A stretch of 54,009 nucleotides of DNA from Candidatus Omnitrophota bacterium (GTDB lineage Bacteria; Omnitrophota; Omnitrophia; Omnitrophales; Omnitrophaceae). A model generated the notes under the pieces. The model had not been told where the DNA came from, searched no databases, and saw nothing but the letters and a program-made list of their open reading frames with translations. Position numbers and translations under genes: made by a program. The stretch covers positions 1 to 54,009 of the forward strand of contig JAKQXH010000069.1 in the NCBI GenBank assembly GCA_029561555.1, in the 5' to 3' direction. Shown here in pieces: positions 46,493-54,009 of the stretch (its first letter is position 1; the number at the start of each line of letters is the position of its first letter).

Positions 46493-47047
46493 TTAACCTT
46501 TGACCAGCATCCCTTCCCTCAAGGTCCGGGCTTTTTCCCTACCGGCTAAATGCTCGGCCAGTATCAATGCAAATTCAAAAGCAGACCCCGGCCCCTGGCT
46601 GGTGATCAAATTGCCGTCCACGCAAACACGATCCTGGGTGAATTTCACGGCAGACGGGAAATGCCGTTCACACCCGGGATAACAGGTCGCTTTCCTTCCG
46701 TCGAGGATACCCGTGGGAGCCAGCACCAACGCCGGCGCGGCGCAAATCGCGGCGACCATTTTCCCCTCGTCGGCCATTTTCTTGATCCACCCGGCAACCT
46801 CCTTGGATTGCCCCAAATTCGCGGATCCGGGCATCCCCCCGGGAAGAATCAACGCATCGGGCTCTCCTTTGTATTCGTTCAATACCAAATCCGCCGCCAG
46901 TCGAACCCCGTGAGAACCGCGGACCGTCTTTCCGGTAAGCCCCGCAATCACAACTTCCACCTCCGCTCTCCGCAGCACATCAATCGGGGTCAACGCTTCA
47001 ATCTCTTCGAATCCTTCCGCAAGAATGATCAGGGCTTTTTTAGGCAT
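46493..47047 (-). CDS. DJ-1/PfpI-family protein
   Basis: The 184-residue product has the DJ-1 features LAEGFEEIEA (Glu), LILPGGMPGS and the nucleophile elbow AAICAAPA (Cys). Proteins of this clade (DJ-1, YajL, ThiJ) act as glyoxalases or deglycases and in oxidative stress. GAGGAG ribosome site before ATG 47047. Confidence 0.92.
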   Translation of the reverse strand: MPKKALIILAEGFEEIEALTPIDVLRRAEVEVVIAGLTGKTVRGSHGVRLAADLVLNEYKGEPDALILPGGMPGSANLGQSKEVAGWIKKMADEGKMVAAICAAPALVLAPTGILDGRKATCYPGCERHFPSAVKFTQDRVCVDGNLITSQGPGSAFEFALILAEHLAGREKARTLREGMLVKG

Positions 47048-47103
47048 CAGAGTTCTCCTCGGTCAGTAACGGTTCAGATAGCAGGAATTTGACGATTAGA
47101 ATA

Positions 47104-47132
47104 TCAAAAATGGCCCCGCGGGAGCAGGGGCC
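47104..47132 (-). terminator. Terminator after pdxH
   Basis: Minus-strand stem GGCCCC/GGGGCC (47127-47132 and 47112-47117) with a nine-base loop, followed by ATTTTTG (47105-47111). It begins nine bases after the pdxH stop and separates it from the DJ-1 gene. Confidence 0.75.
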
Positions 47133-47140
47133 TGAAAATT

Positions 47141-47725
47141 TCAAGGATAAAGCAATTCACTCACCCATTTATCCCCTTCCCGCCGGTAGAGATAACGCTC
47201 ATCAAGGCGGTAAGGTCTCCCGAGCCAGAATTCAATCCGGTCCGGGATTAAAAGAAATCCGGTCCAATAGGGCGACCGGGGAACCTCCTTGCCTTCATAA
47301 TGCTGCTTGACCCCTTCAAACATTGCCATCAATTCCTGGCGGGAAGAAAGCGGCTCGGTCTGCTGGGGAATCCAAGAATACAGTTGATTCCCCCGGGGGC
47401 GAGTCGCGAAATAAGCGATACATTCTTCCTCATTCAGTTTCTCGACGCGGCCCTCCACGCGGACCTGTTCCTCAAGAATCCTCCACCAAAAACACAAGGC
47501 TGCGTGAGGATTAAGCGCAAGATCATGAGCCTTCCGCCCGTTGATCTTGCTAAAAAAAATAAAGCCCCTTGGGTCCACGAATTTTAGAAGCACCATCCGG
47601 ATCGAAGGTCTTCCGTCCGGGCCGACCGTCGCAAGCGTCATACCGTCGGCCACATTCACACCGGCCGCTTGCGCCCGCTTTAATTCTCTCTTGAACCGCT
47701 CGATAGGATCAATCTCTGAAAGCAT
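47141..47725 (-). CDS. pdxH: Pyridoxine/pyridoxamine 5'-phosphate oxidase
   Basis: FMN enzyme making pyridoxal phosphate with O2. The 194-residue product has the FMN-binding RMVLLKFVDPRGFIFFS, GRKAHDL, FWWRILEEQVRVEG, SRQEL and the C-terminal signature FWLGRPYRLDERYLYRR. Close to the normal length. Needing O2, it implies at least occasional oxygen exposure. ATG 47725 has AAGAGAAG upstream. Confidence 0.95.
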   Translation of the reverse strand: MLSEIDPIERFKRELKRAQAAGVNVADGMTLATVGPDGRPSIRMVLLKFVDPRGFIFFSKINGRKAHDLALNPHAALCFWWRILEEQVRVEGRVEKLNEEECIAYFATRPRGNQLYSWIPQQTEPLSSRQELMAMFEGVKQHYEGKEVPRSPYWTGFLLIPDRIEFWLGRPYRLDERYLYRREGDKWVSELLYP

Positions 47726-47801
47726 AGGTTTTTGCTTCTCTTATACCGTTATCGGTTTCTTTTTAAGTTGAGTCTAAGTTTATTACCAAATCCTTTTAAT
47801 A

Positions 47802-48770
47802 TCAATTATTTTCGGTCAAAACCGGAGAAATTCTATCCGCATTGACCCATTCGCTCCAGGTAACGGGCTGTGACCGCCGATATTGTTTCGCATACCGGTA
47901 AAACGCCTTCAGAAAATCCGCCCGTTCATCATACCATCGTCTTTCCAGTTCATCGACCGGCGGAGTACTGAGAAGATCCACCCCCCCGATGAGCGCCTGT
48001 CTCCTCGCCAGGTCTTTGAGTTCAACCCGGCGCGCATTCCGCAAAATATCCGTCATCAACATAAAAGTCGTCGTTCTCCCCGCCCCCGCCCGGCAATGAA
48101 AATGCAGCCAAGTGTTTTTCGGCAACTCCTTATAAAAGGCCAGAAAGCGGTCGACAGCGTCATCCGTCGGCCTCAAATGATCCGTCACGGAAAGCCGGAA
48201 ATAATCCAGGTGCTGTGAAAACACCATTTGCGCTTCCGTCAAAGCATTTTTCACTTCAACGGGCAAGGAAACCGTTTCGGCAATCCCCCCGTCGGATTTC
48301 TTTCTCGTCACCTGATTCACCATGACACGCCCGGCCTGAAAAGCCTGCCACAATCTCGCCTTTTCATCCGATTCGATTTCTTCGAGATTTTTTCCCCGGT
48401 TCGCCCAGTTGTTCGCCGCAAACCAGCTCACCGCATCGCCGTTGAGGAATCCGTGCGATTCCTCACGCAAATCCACCACCACAAAGTGGGCGGGCAAGAC
48501 TTTCAGCATTTCCCCGAAACCGCTTTCCGAAAACTGAGCGCTCCCCGAAATATTCAGCCCGCTCAATCCTTCCCGGGAAGGCGTGTAGAGAGATCTTTCG
48601 CGGAAAGGATCCTTCGAAGTCCTGAAGTTCTTGGGAAGATGCGCCCGATCTTTACTGTTAAGAATCAGCACCGGTTCGGGCAGCTCCTCCGATGCGCCAA
48701 CCCCTAAAGGAAGAAAAAAGATCAGCGTAATCAGCGAAATCGAACCGAAGAGATTTTTCTTTTTTGACAT
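47802..48770 (-). CDS. Exported PTP-like phytase / inositol polyphosphatase
   Basis: The product (322 aa from ATG 48770) has a signal peptide (hydrophobic to about residue 25, GVGAS) and the PTP-like phytase layout: HFVVVDLREESHGFLNG, an acidic TDHLRPTDD loop, and the CX5R site HFHCRAGAGRTT (Cys226, Arg232) followed by FMLMTDIL. The closest described group is PhyA-type PTP-like phytases, which remove phosphate from myo-inositol hexakisphosphate; other phosphoester substrates are possible. 14 bp after the cupin frame. Confidence 0.85.
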   Translation of the reverse strand: MSKKKNLFGSISLITLIFFLPLGVGASEELPEPVLILNSKDRAHLPKNFRTSKDPFRERSLYTPSREGLSGLNISGSAQFSESGFGEMLKVLPAHFVVVDLREESHGFLNGDAVSWFAANNWANRGKNLEEIESDEKARLWQAFQAGRVMVNQVTRKKSDGGIAETVSLPVEVKNALTEAQMVFSQHLDYFRLSVTDHLRPTDDAVDRFLAFYKELPKNTWLHFHCRAGAGRTTTFMLMTDILRNARRVELKDLARRQALIGGVDLLSTPPVDELERRWYDERADFLKAFYRYAKQYRRSQPVTWSEWVNADRISPVLTENN

Positions 48771-48784
48771 CAATTCAAGGCCCC

Positions 48785-49108
48785 TCAATAGAAAACCGCA
48801 AGCCAAATCGTCGGGACATCCGGACTCGTCCACTCCACCCGGTGCCTCATGTGTTTTGGGATATTCAGATAATCGCCGGGATTCAATTCCACCCGCCTGC
48901 CGTCCGCTTCAAAAAGCAGGCAGGCCTTCCCTTCAACCAGCATAACTCACTCGTCGCAGTCTTGATCATACCAAAACCCTTCGGGCGAGCACTGCCCCCG
49001 GGAAATGATCCTTTCGATTCTTACCCTATCGCTCCGCGTAAGGACCTCGGTTACTTCCGCATCCCTTGGGCCCGACGGGCCATAGGTTCGAATATTCAAA
49101 ATCTCCAT
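48785..49108 (-). pseudogene. Cupin-domain protein interrupted by in-frame TGA
   Basis: From ATG 49108 the frame reads a cupin N-terminal part (GFWYDQDCDE), hits TGA at 48947-48949, and then continues in the same frame as VMLVEGKACLLFEADG, LNPGDYLNIPKHMRHRV and TIWLAVFY before a final TGA at 48785. In this family the residue after the Asp-Glu is usually Trp (TGG), so the TGA is one base away. The downstream part keeps all the cupin motifs and shows no frameshift. Nonsense mutation, sequencing error or read-through are all possible; TGA serves as a normal stop elsewhere here. Confidence 0.8.
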
Positions 49109-49120
49109 GACAGGTGCCGT

Positions 49121-49147
49121 ATTATAGCGCGGGGCTGAACGAAACAA
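49121..49147 (-). promoter_or_regulatory. Promoter for the cupin gene
   Basis: Minus-strand TTGTTT (49142-49147), 15-bp spacer, perfect TATAAT (49121-49126). The start of transcription would fall about six bases before ATG 49108, leaving almost no leader, in agreement with the lack of a ribosome site. Confidence 0.5.
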
Positions 49148-49183
49148 TGAACATTTTCTTCGGAATCCGAAATAAAACGGAAA

Positions 49184-49999
49184 TCAGACGAAAATTCTGC
49201 GAACCAGCGCAAACACAATCAAGACCAGGCCAAAAAGACAAATCACCGTAGGCCCCGTCGGCAAATCCAGAAAGTAGGAAATCCAAATACTCGCGCCGCT
49301 GATCCCGGCCCCCACCGCCCAGCCGATCAAAAGCCGGGTCTCGAGTCTATTAGAACACAAAATAGCGCATACGGCCGGAACGATCAGGAAGGAAAAAACC
49401 AGCAGCACCCCGGCAATATGGACGGAACTGGTAACAACCAGGCCGAAGGTAACATAAAAAGCGAGATCCCATTTCCTGACGGAAATTTTCCGTCGAAAAG
49501 CCTCTTCCGGATCCGCGGAGATAAGGATCAGGACTTTCCGGAAATACCAATGGAACAGTCCTACCAGTAAATAAAGGCCTGTCATTTTCACAAGCTCCGG
49601 CAAACTGACCAGCAGAATATTTCCGACCAGCATATGGCGGATCCCCTCATCGCCTTCCGGCATCTTGCTCAAAATCAGTATCGCCGCCGCCGAAGACACC
49701 GCGTAGACAATGCCGATAATCGCTTCCTGCGGGATTTTTTCCCTACGCATTCTCGTGGCGGAAAAAATGACCGCCCCCGCAAAAGCGGCCGCAAGTGACA
49801 TCCCATACGCGTCGGAAGAATCAAAAGAACAGCCAAACAGGAAAGCGCCGGAAGCCCCCAATGCCGCAATTTGAGCCAACGCAAGATCGACAAAAATGAC
49901 CTTCCTTTCGATCACGTGAATTCCCAAATAAGTATGGACCCCCGTCAGAATCAGACAAGCAACGAGCGGTTTCCACATGATGAAGATAAAATCCGCCAT
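49184..49999 (-). CDS. znuB: Metal ABC transporter permease ZnuB-like
   Basis: Inner-membrane permease of the ABC-3 family for Zn or Mn. The product (271 aa) has about seven to eight membrane helices and family motifs GIHVIERKVIFVDLALAQIAALG and SSVHIAGVLLVFSFLIVPA. Its ATG overlaps the znuA stop by one base (TGATG). No ATPase gene follows: the next gene is the cupin. Confidence 0.92.
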   Translation of the reverse strand: MADFIFIMWKPLVACLILTGVHTYLGIHVIERKVIFVDLALAQIAALGASGAFLFGCSFDSSDAYGMSLAAAFAGAVIFSATRMRREKIPQEAIIGIVYAVSSAAAILILSKMPEGDEGIRHMLVGNILLVSLPELVKMTGLYLLVGLFHWYFRKVLILISADPEEAFRRKISVRKWDLAFYVTFGLVVTSSVHIAGVLLVFSFLIVPAVCAILCSNRLETRLLIGWAVGAGISGASIWISYFLDLPTGPTVICLFGLVLIVFALVRRIFV

Positions 50000-50940
50000 C
50001 ACGGAGTCTCCCTTCCGGCCTTTACCCCTTCGGCCACCTTCGTGAGATCATAGTCGAGCATGGAAAGATAATCTTGCGCCTCTTTAAATGCACCGACAGA
50101 CTGCGTGAGAGTCAAAACCCGGGCTCCCGTTTCCTTTGCAATACGGTCCGGCGTACGCCTCTCCCGGTACGGTTCGGTAATGATGACGCGGACATGCTTC
50201 TCTTTCATGGAAGCTACGAGCTCGGAAATGTGTTTCGGAGCCGGCGGGATACCGGGCTTCAGCTCAAGTTCCCCGGCGATCACAAGTCCGAACCGTTCCG
50301 CAAAATAGGACCAGCTCGCATGGTATACGACAACCGGAGAACCATGATACGGGACCATTTCCCGGCTCCAGGAAGCCAGTCTCCCGTCGATTTTCCGGCT
50401 GAACGTTTCGGCATTTCGAAGAAACCATTCCTGATCCTCCGGATACAGCGCGGCAAGTTTCTCCGCAATATTCCGCGCAATAATCTTGGCATTTTCCGGA
50501 TCCATCCAATAGTGAGGATTCCCATAGACATGGATATCCCCCTGCGCCCTGGAAAGAGTTTCGGGAACTTCAAGCAAAGAAATCCCTTTGGATACGTCAA
50601 TTTGCTTTTCGCCGGCCGGCCACATAAAATCCAGACGCCCTACGGCATTTAAAAGAGGATCGCGCCAGGCCTCCAAATCCAATCCCGCATGAATAAACAC
50701 GTCTGCCTCCTTGAGTTTCATAACATCCTTCGGGGTCGGCGCAATAAAATGGATGTCCCGCTTCGGCGCGGCGATAAAGTAGATATCCGCTTTACGATCC
50801 GTAATCTCTTCCGCGATGCTGGCAAGCGTACTGCTTGTAGCAACAATCTTTATTTTCCCGGCCGCGCAAAAGCCGGCTGATGGAAAAACCAACGGCCATA
50901 TGAAGCAAAAAAGAAAAAACCGCGTTAATCTTATCTTCAT
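49999..50940 (-). CDS. znuA: Metal ABC transporter substrate-binding protein ZnuA-like
   Basis: Periplasmic binding protein of the cluster 9 family. The product (313 aa from ATG 50940) has a signal peptide (core FFLFCFIWPLVFPSAGF) and metal-ligand His residues in DIHFIAPTPKD, NPHYWMDPEN and VVYHASWSYFAERFGL, with an ITEPYRER segment near the end. There is no His-rich loop. Zn is most likely from context, Mn not excluded. AAAGGA ribosome site; follows the porin gene by about 17 bp. Confidence 0.92.
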   Translation of the reverse strand: MKIRLTRFFLFCFIWPLVFPSAGFCAAGKIKIVATSSTLASIAEEITDRKADIYFIAAPKRDIHFIAPTPKDVMKLKEADVFIHAGLDLEAWRDPLLNAVGRLDFMWPAGEKQIDVSKGISLLEVPETLSRAQGDIHVYGNPHYWMDPENAKIIARNIAEKLAALYPEDQEWFLRNAETFSRKIDGRLASWSREMVPYHGSPVVVYHASWSYFAERFGLVIAGELELKPGIPPAPKHISELVASMKEKHVRVIITEPYRERRTPDRIAKETGARVLTLTQSVGAFKEAQDYLSMLDYDLTKVAEGVKAGRETP

Positions 50941-50957
50941 GGCAATAATCCTTTCCG

Positions 50958-52274
50958 TCACTGAATGGCGTGCTGATGCGCGCCGATTAAAAAATCAACC
51001 GTGATAAAGACAGCATTGTCCACCTTGTTGCCGTTCCCGGCCGGATTGACATGCGAATATTGCAGCTTCAGATCCGCATACTCGCTCTGCCAAAATATCA
51101 AATACGGTGAGACCTCCGTTGAACCGTGCCTGTCCGACACATCCAGAGGACTCAAGTAGTCAAAGCGAATCCCCGCACAAAACCGGGGAGAAAACCGGTA
51201 GTCCAGTTGGGAATAGAAGCCCCAAGGATGGCTATTCACATGGACGAGATCTGTCCGATTCTGGAAATAAATCTCGTTTTGCAGTTGGACTTTCTTTCCT
51301 TCCGGCAAAAACCAGTTAAACGTAACGTCGGCACCGAAAACCTTCACCCCGTAACGATCCGTTCCTTCCGGTCGCGTCTCCATTGTAGTCGTCCCGTCGT
51401 CATTGAGAATTCTCAAAGGCGGATTTTCATCTCCAAACATCGTCGTCCATCCCAGCTCCAGATTCGCGTCTTGAGACGGCTCGAAAAACGTTTTCACATG
51501 AGTGTTAAAAATCGGGCGTCTGGATACCCCCGAAAAACTCGGTCCATTGTTTCCGCGCAACACTTCTCCGGTCACCTCAAAGGGCAAATCCCACGGATTC
51601 GGGATATGATTCTGCAGACGGACTCCCGACGCCGCGAGGCCTTCTTCGCCAAAGAAATCCCGGATAACCAAAGGATAATTCCCGGTCGGCAAAGTGTGTA
51701 AATGCATCAGATTTTGCTTTCCGATCTTCGCCCGAAATTTACCGATCTGGCCCGTGAAACCAAGGGGCAGCCCCCACCGCGTATAATAGGCCTCTTCAAT
51801 ATTGGCGTTCTGCTCCTCCAAATCATCGTTAAAGCTTATCGTCGCATCAAGACGGGAATAAGGATCGACCGCCTGACCAAAATTAAGTTCCAGTTCTTTC
51901 AGAGCAATGGTATCGTTCCCTTCCGCGTCTTCTTTGCTCTGAGTCAATTTGGTCTGTACCGTCCCGATGACTCCGGTGTCGGGATTAAATCCTCCGACAG
52001 ATTTCGGAGCCTCCGCCGGCAAAACGGCTTGGCCCGCCGAAGGCCGCGGCACGGCAGACTCATTGCCCTTTTGCAAATCCGAAATCTGAATCGCCTGCTG
52101 ACGCAAAACTTCGTTCTGAGATTGAACCGTCTGCTGGAGTGATCGGACCGTTTTCTGAAGTTCCAGCACATTCTGCCGGAGCGACTGAAAAAGGTCCTCC
52201 CCTCCGGCTTCGGCAAGATGATTCGGCGGCAATAAACTGACAAGGAAAATGATCAAAATAAGAAGCCTGCGCAT
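50958..52274 (-). CDS. Outer-membrane porin-like protein with N-terminal coiled coil
   Basis: The 438-residue product has a signal peptide (cleavage near LAEA), a coiled coil (about 28-72, QKTVRSLQQTVQSQNE), a linker and a beta-barrel of alternating strands with ELELNFGQAVDPYSRLDAT, GQIGKFRAKIGKQNLMH and FFGEEGLAASGV. Related barrels sit in zinc-uptake clusters next to ZnuA. It probably lets metal or small solutes cross the outer membrane. AAAGGAG ribosome site. Confidence 0.85.
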   Translation of the reverse strand: MRRLLILIIFLVSLLPPNHLAEAGGEDLFQSLRQNVLELQKTVRSLQQTVQSQNEVLRQQAIQISDLQKGNESAVPRPSAGQAVLPAEAPKSVGGFNPDTGVIGTVQTKLTQSKEDAEGNDTIALKELELNFGQAVDPYSRLDATISFNDDLEEQNANIEEAYYTRWGLPLGFTGQIGKFRAKIGKQNLMHLHTLPTGNYPLVIRDFFGEEGLAASGVRLQNHIPNPWDLPFEVTGEVLRGNNGPSFSGVSRRPIFNTHVKTFFEPSQDANLELGWTTMFGDENPPLRILNDDGTTTMETRPEGTDRYGVKVFGADVTFNWFLPEGKKVQLQNEIYFQNRTDLVHVNSHPWGFYSQLDYRFSPRFCAGIRFDYLSPLDVSDRHGSTEVSPYLIFWQSEYADLKLQYSHVNPAGNGNKVDNAVFITVDFLIGAHQHAIQ

Positions 52275-52327
52275 AAAAACACACTCCTTTCCTGAGAAGG
52301 ATTCAAAAACAAGAAATTCTTGGATTC

Positions 52328-52609
52328 TCAGGAAAGAAAAGGCGGCCCCCTTTGGGAAAAGGAATGAATGTCTACGGAAAAGAAAAAATCATTAGCGGAT
52401 AATAAAAACTCCCAAAAAATCAGCCCGAAGTAAAGAAAAGAAACCGGAAAAACACAGCCCAATGAAAACCCGTGAAAAATGAAAGCGCAAACCGGACAAT
52501 CGGAATGCTCCCCATCGTCATGATGGTGAAAAAAAACAAGGACAAAACCGACGAGAAGCAGGGCGGCTAAAAATTTCAGAAGGATTTTACGGCGTTCGAT
52601 TCCTCGCAT
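52328..52609 (-). CDS. Small His/Cys-rich membrane protein
   Basis: A 93-residue product with two likely membrane helices (about 10-27 and 44-70) separated by a loop FFHHHDDGEHSDCPVC, a likely metal-binding patch. Similar short proteins lie near zinc transport genes in other bacteria. ATG 52609 is chosen; GTG 52612 just upstream is possible. Between the regulator and the porin, so probably in the same operon. Function unknown. Confidence 0.65.
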   Translation of the reverse strand: MRGIERRKILLKFLAALLLVGFVLVFFHHHDDGEHSDCPVCAFIFHGFSLGCVFPVSFLYFGLIFWEFLLSANDFFFSVDIHSFSQRGPPFLS

Positions 52610-52631
52610 CACGACTCAGCTCAAAATAACC

Positions 52632-52880
52632 CTATTTGCAGACAAACACCAAATTATCGCAGCTTTTGCACGCCGAGACGTTGTGTGTCCGAATCAATTC
52701 ATCCCAGTGTTTTTTCCGGTGAGGCGTCAGGACACCCGTCCCCCGGCAAAAGGGACAGGTGTTTTCAAGAGCATCTAAAATCGCCGTCCGTATAAATTCC
52801 GAACGGTTCGGGACCCCTTTAAGCTGCTTCGCCAAAGCGTCATCGACCTTAAATGTCAAAACCCCTTTCGGTTGTTTCAT
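52632..52880 (-). CDS. Ribbon-helix-helix regulator with zinc-ribbon-like C-terminus
   Basis: An 82-residue product. Residues 7-40 fit the CopG/RHH fold (GVLTFKVDDALAKQL, SEFIRTAILDAL); residues 42-81 hold CPFC and CKSC pairs plus His54, 58 and 66, likely to bind Zn. As first gene of the zinc locus it is a good candidate for a metal-responsive repressor using the palindrome in its own promoter. AAAAGGAG ribosome site. Whether it binds that palindrome is inference. Confidence 0.85.
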   Translation of the reverse strand: MKQPKGVLTFKVDDALAKQLKGVPNRSEFIRTAILDALENTCPFCRGTGVLTPHRKKHWDELIRTHNVSACKSCDNLVFVCK

Positions 52881-52908
52881 CGCATCTCCTTTTCACTAAA
52901 AGCAATTG

Positions 52909-52925
52909 GTATTACAAAGTAATAC
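52909..52925. promoter_or_regulatory. Perfect palindromic operator of the zinc locus
   Basis: GTATTAC-AAA-GTAATAC, a 17-bp perfect inverted repeat lying just downstream of the -10 box, over the expected transcription start. This is an ideal repressor position. Candidate ligands are the RHH protein encoded next to it or a Fur-family (Zur) protein from elsewhere. Confidence 0.75.
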
Positions 52926-52927
52926 TG

Positions 52928-52955
52928 ATTATAACCAAAAAACCTTTTGCGTAAA
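52928..52955 (-). promoter_or_regulatory. Promoter of the zinc locus
   Basis: Minus-strand TTTACG (52950-52955), 16-bp spacer, perfect TATAAT (52928-52933). The palindrome follows within three bases. Confidence 0.65.
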
Positions 52956-52989
52956 GCACAAAAAACGGGAGATTTGAATGGGAATCGGC

Positions 52990-53904
52990 TCAGCGGACCG
53001 AAAGCATTTTCGTAATAGCGCGCCGGGCTTTCTTACGGACGGAAGGATTCACCGTCACCCGGAACTGGAAACCGGAGAGAGCATTCCGGACATCCTCAAG
53101 AGTAATCAGCTTCATCATCGGACAAATCAAATCGTCCGAAACCGGATAGAAATTCTTCCCCGGATTTTCCTTTTTCAGGCGATGAATCATGCCGGCCTCC
53201 GTTGCGACCAGGTAAGAGCGGCCGCCTGAATCTCCCTTCACATACTTAAGCATGCCGGCCGTCCCGCCGACATAGTCGGCTGATTCCAGCACGTCAAACC
53301 GGCATTCGGGATGGGCCATAACCTTCGCCCCGGGATGTTTCTTCACGGCTCTGCGAACATCCGCCGGGACCAGCAAAGTGTGCGTCGGGCAGAACCCGTC
53401 CCACAAAATAAGTTTCCGGCGGAGTTTCCGGGCAGCATAAGCCCCCAGGTTTCTGTCCGAGACAAAAATGACGGGACGCTTGGGATCCAAAGAAGCCACG
53501 ATTTTCACGGCATTGGCCGAAGTGCAGCAGATATCGCTTTCCGCCTTCACCTCCGCAGACGTATTCACGTAAGCGACCGTCTGCGCCCGGGGATGCTTCT
53601 TTTTCAATTTCCGGAGGGCTTCCGCCGTCGCCATGTCCGCCAAAGCGCATCCGGCGTCTTTCACGGGCAAAAGGACTTTTTTCCCGGGACATAAAACCGC
53701 CGCGGTTTCCGCCATGAATTTGACGCCGCAAAAAACAATCACGGGATTTTCGGCCCTGGAGGCGACAATGCTCAGCTCAAGAGAATCTCCGGTAAAATCG
53801 GCAATATCCTGAATTTCCGGGCGCTGATAGTTATGAGCAAGAATCAAGGCCCGGCGTTTCTTTTTAAGAACGACAATCTGCCTCAAAAGTTTTTCATTAG
53901 ACAT
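52990..53904 (-). CDS. nadA: Quinolinate synthase
   Basis: 4Fe-4S enzyme of NAD biosynthesis that condenses iminoaspartate with dihydroxyacetone phosphate. The 304-residue product has LAHNYQRPEIQDIADFTGDS, KDAGCALADM, SDICCTSANAV, MAHPECRFDVLESADYVG and DDLICPMMK; the three Cys ligands of the cluster (in DAGC, DIC, DLIC) are present. Length fits the nadA group. GTGAGG ribosome site. Transcribed toward the zinc locus but ends before its promoter, so it is a separate unit. Confidence 0.95.
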   Translation of the reverse strand: MSNEKLLRQIVVLKKKRRALILAHNYQRPEIQDIADFTGDSLELSIVASRAENPVIVFCGVKFMAETAAVLCPGKKVLLPVKDAGCALADMATAEALRKLKKKHPRAQTVAYVNTSAEVKAESDICCTSANAVKIVASLDPKRPVIFVSDRNLGAYAARKLRRKLILWDGFCPTHTLLVPADVRRAVKKHPGAKVMAHPECRFDVLESADYVGGTAGMLKYVKGDSGGRSYLVATEAGMIHRLKKENPGKNFYPVSDDLICPMMKLITLEDVRNALSGFQFRVTVNPSVRKKARRAITKMLSVR

Positions 53905-54009
53905 GCATCCTCACCCCCGGATAATTCTTCGCGTGTATTTTGGAGATCATATTACAAATTTCCCGCATTGCACGATTTATTTTCAATAGCTCGCATCACC
54001 TAAACTTCA

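Noticed and set aside
48785-49108. Selenocysteine reading of the cupin TGA
   Set aside because: The expected residue is Trp, not Cys or Sec, and no convincing SECIS hairpin follows the TGA.
1-54009. Genome-wide UGA recoding
   Set aside because: UGA ends many intact genes here, including those overlapping the next start (ftsW/murG, znuA/znuB).
1-54009. CRISPR array, insertion sequence or rRNA genes
   Set aside because: No regular spaced repeats, transposase frames or rRNA sequence were seen.

Overview
This is one 54 kb stretch of a bacterial chromosome of roughly balanced GC. It carries a Gram-negative gene set: peptidoglycan precursor synthesis, outer-membrane-type OmpA lipoprotein and porin, and several lipoproteins. 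The mix suggests a poorly cultivated lineage near the PVC group, possibly Omnitrophota; supporting items are a GH57 plus DUF4912 pair, an unusual elongation factor P, a large secreted protein with a ChaN/TIKI-like N-terminus, and a non-standard dcw cluster. This placement is inference from gene content. Every protein gene I can support lies on the minus strand, so transcription runs right to left; the only plus-strand gene is a tRNA-Leu.

Left end (1-8.6 kb): a large secreted protein running off the edge, then fabI and an operon fixC-fixX-etfB-etfA-acyl-CoA dehydrogenase that moves electrons between acyl-CoA, ferredoxin and quinone. From 8.6 to 24.4 kb lies a cell-wall and division cluster, in transcription order OmpA-like lipoprotein, AsmA-like membrane protein, murE, murF, mraY, murD, ftsW, murG, murC, murB, ddl, ftsQ, ftsA, then a PilT-type ATPase. 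ftsI, ftsL, mraZ, rsmH and ftsZ are not in it.

Middle (24.4-34.4 kb): a PocR-GAF-HD-GYP protein with a damaged HD site, dgt, a HIT hydrolase, an AAA ATPase with a nuclease-like tail, a diacylglycerol-glycosyltransferase-like protein, a phosphatase-fold protein that lost its catalytic Cys, an exported Hsp20, tRNA-Leu(CAG), a small lipoprotein, tRNA-Val(CAC) flanked by palindromes made of pieces of its own ends, and efp. From 34.4 to 47.7 kb: pgeF-like gene, glycoamylase-like lipoprotein, D,D-carboxypeptidase, GH57 glucan enzyme with DUF4912 protein, EamA and YraQ-type membrane proteins, radical SAM protein with a small HTH protein and DUF6178, DJ-1 and pdxH.

Right end (47.8-54 kb): an exported PTP-like phytase, a cupin gene interrupted by an in-frame TGA at a normally Trp position, and a metal (probably zinc) uptake locus: ribbon-helix-helix regulator with Cys pairs, small His/Cys membrane protein, porin, ZnuA, ZnuB, with a 17-bp perfect palindrome at its promoter and no ATPase gene. 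nadA closes the window. The most noteworthy signals are the palindromes around tRNA-Val, the cupin TGA, and the zinc locus with its operator.
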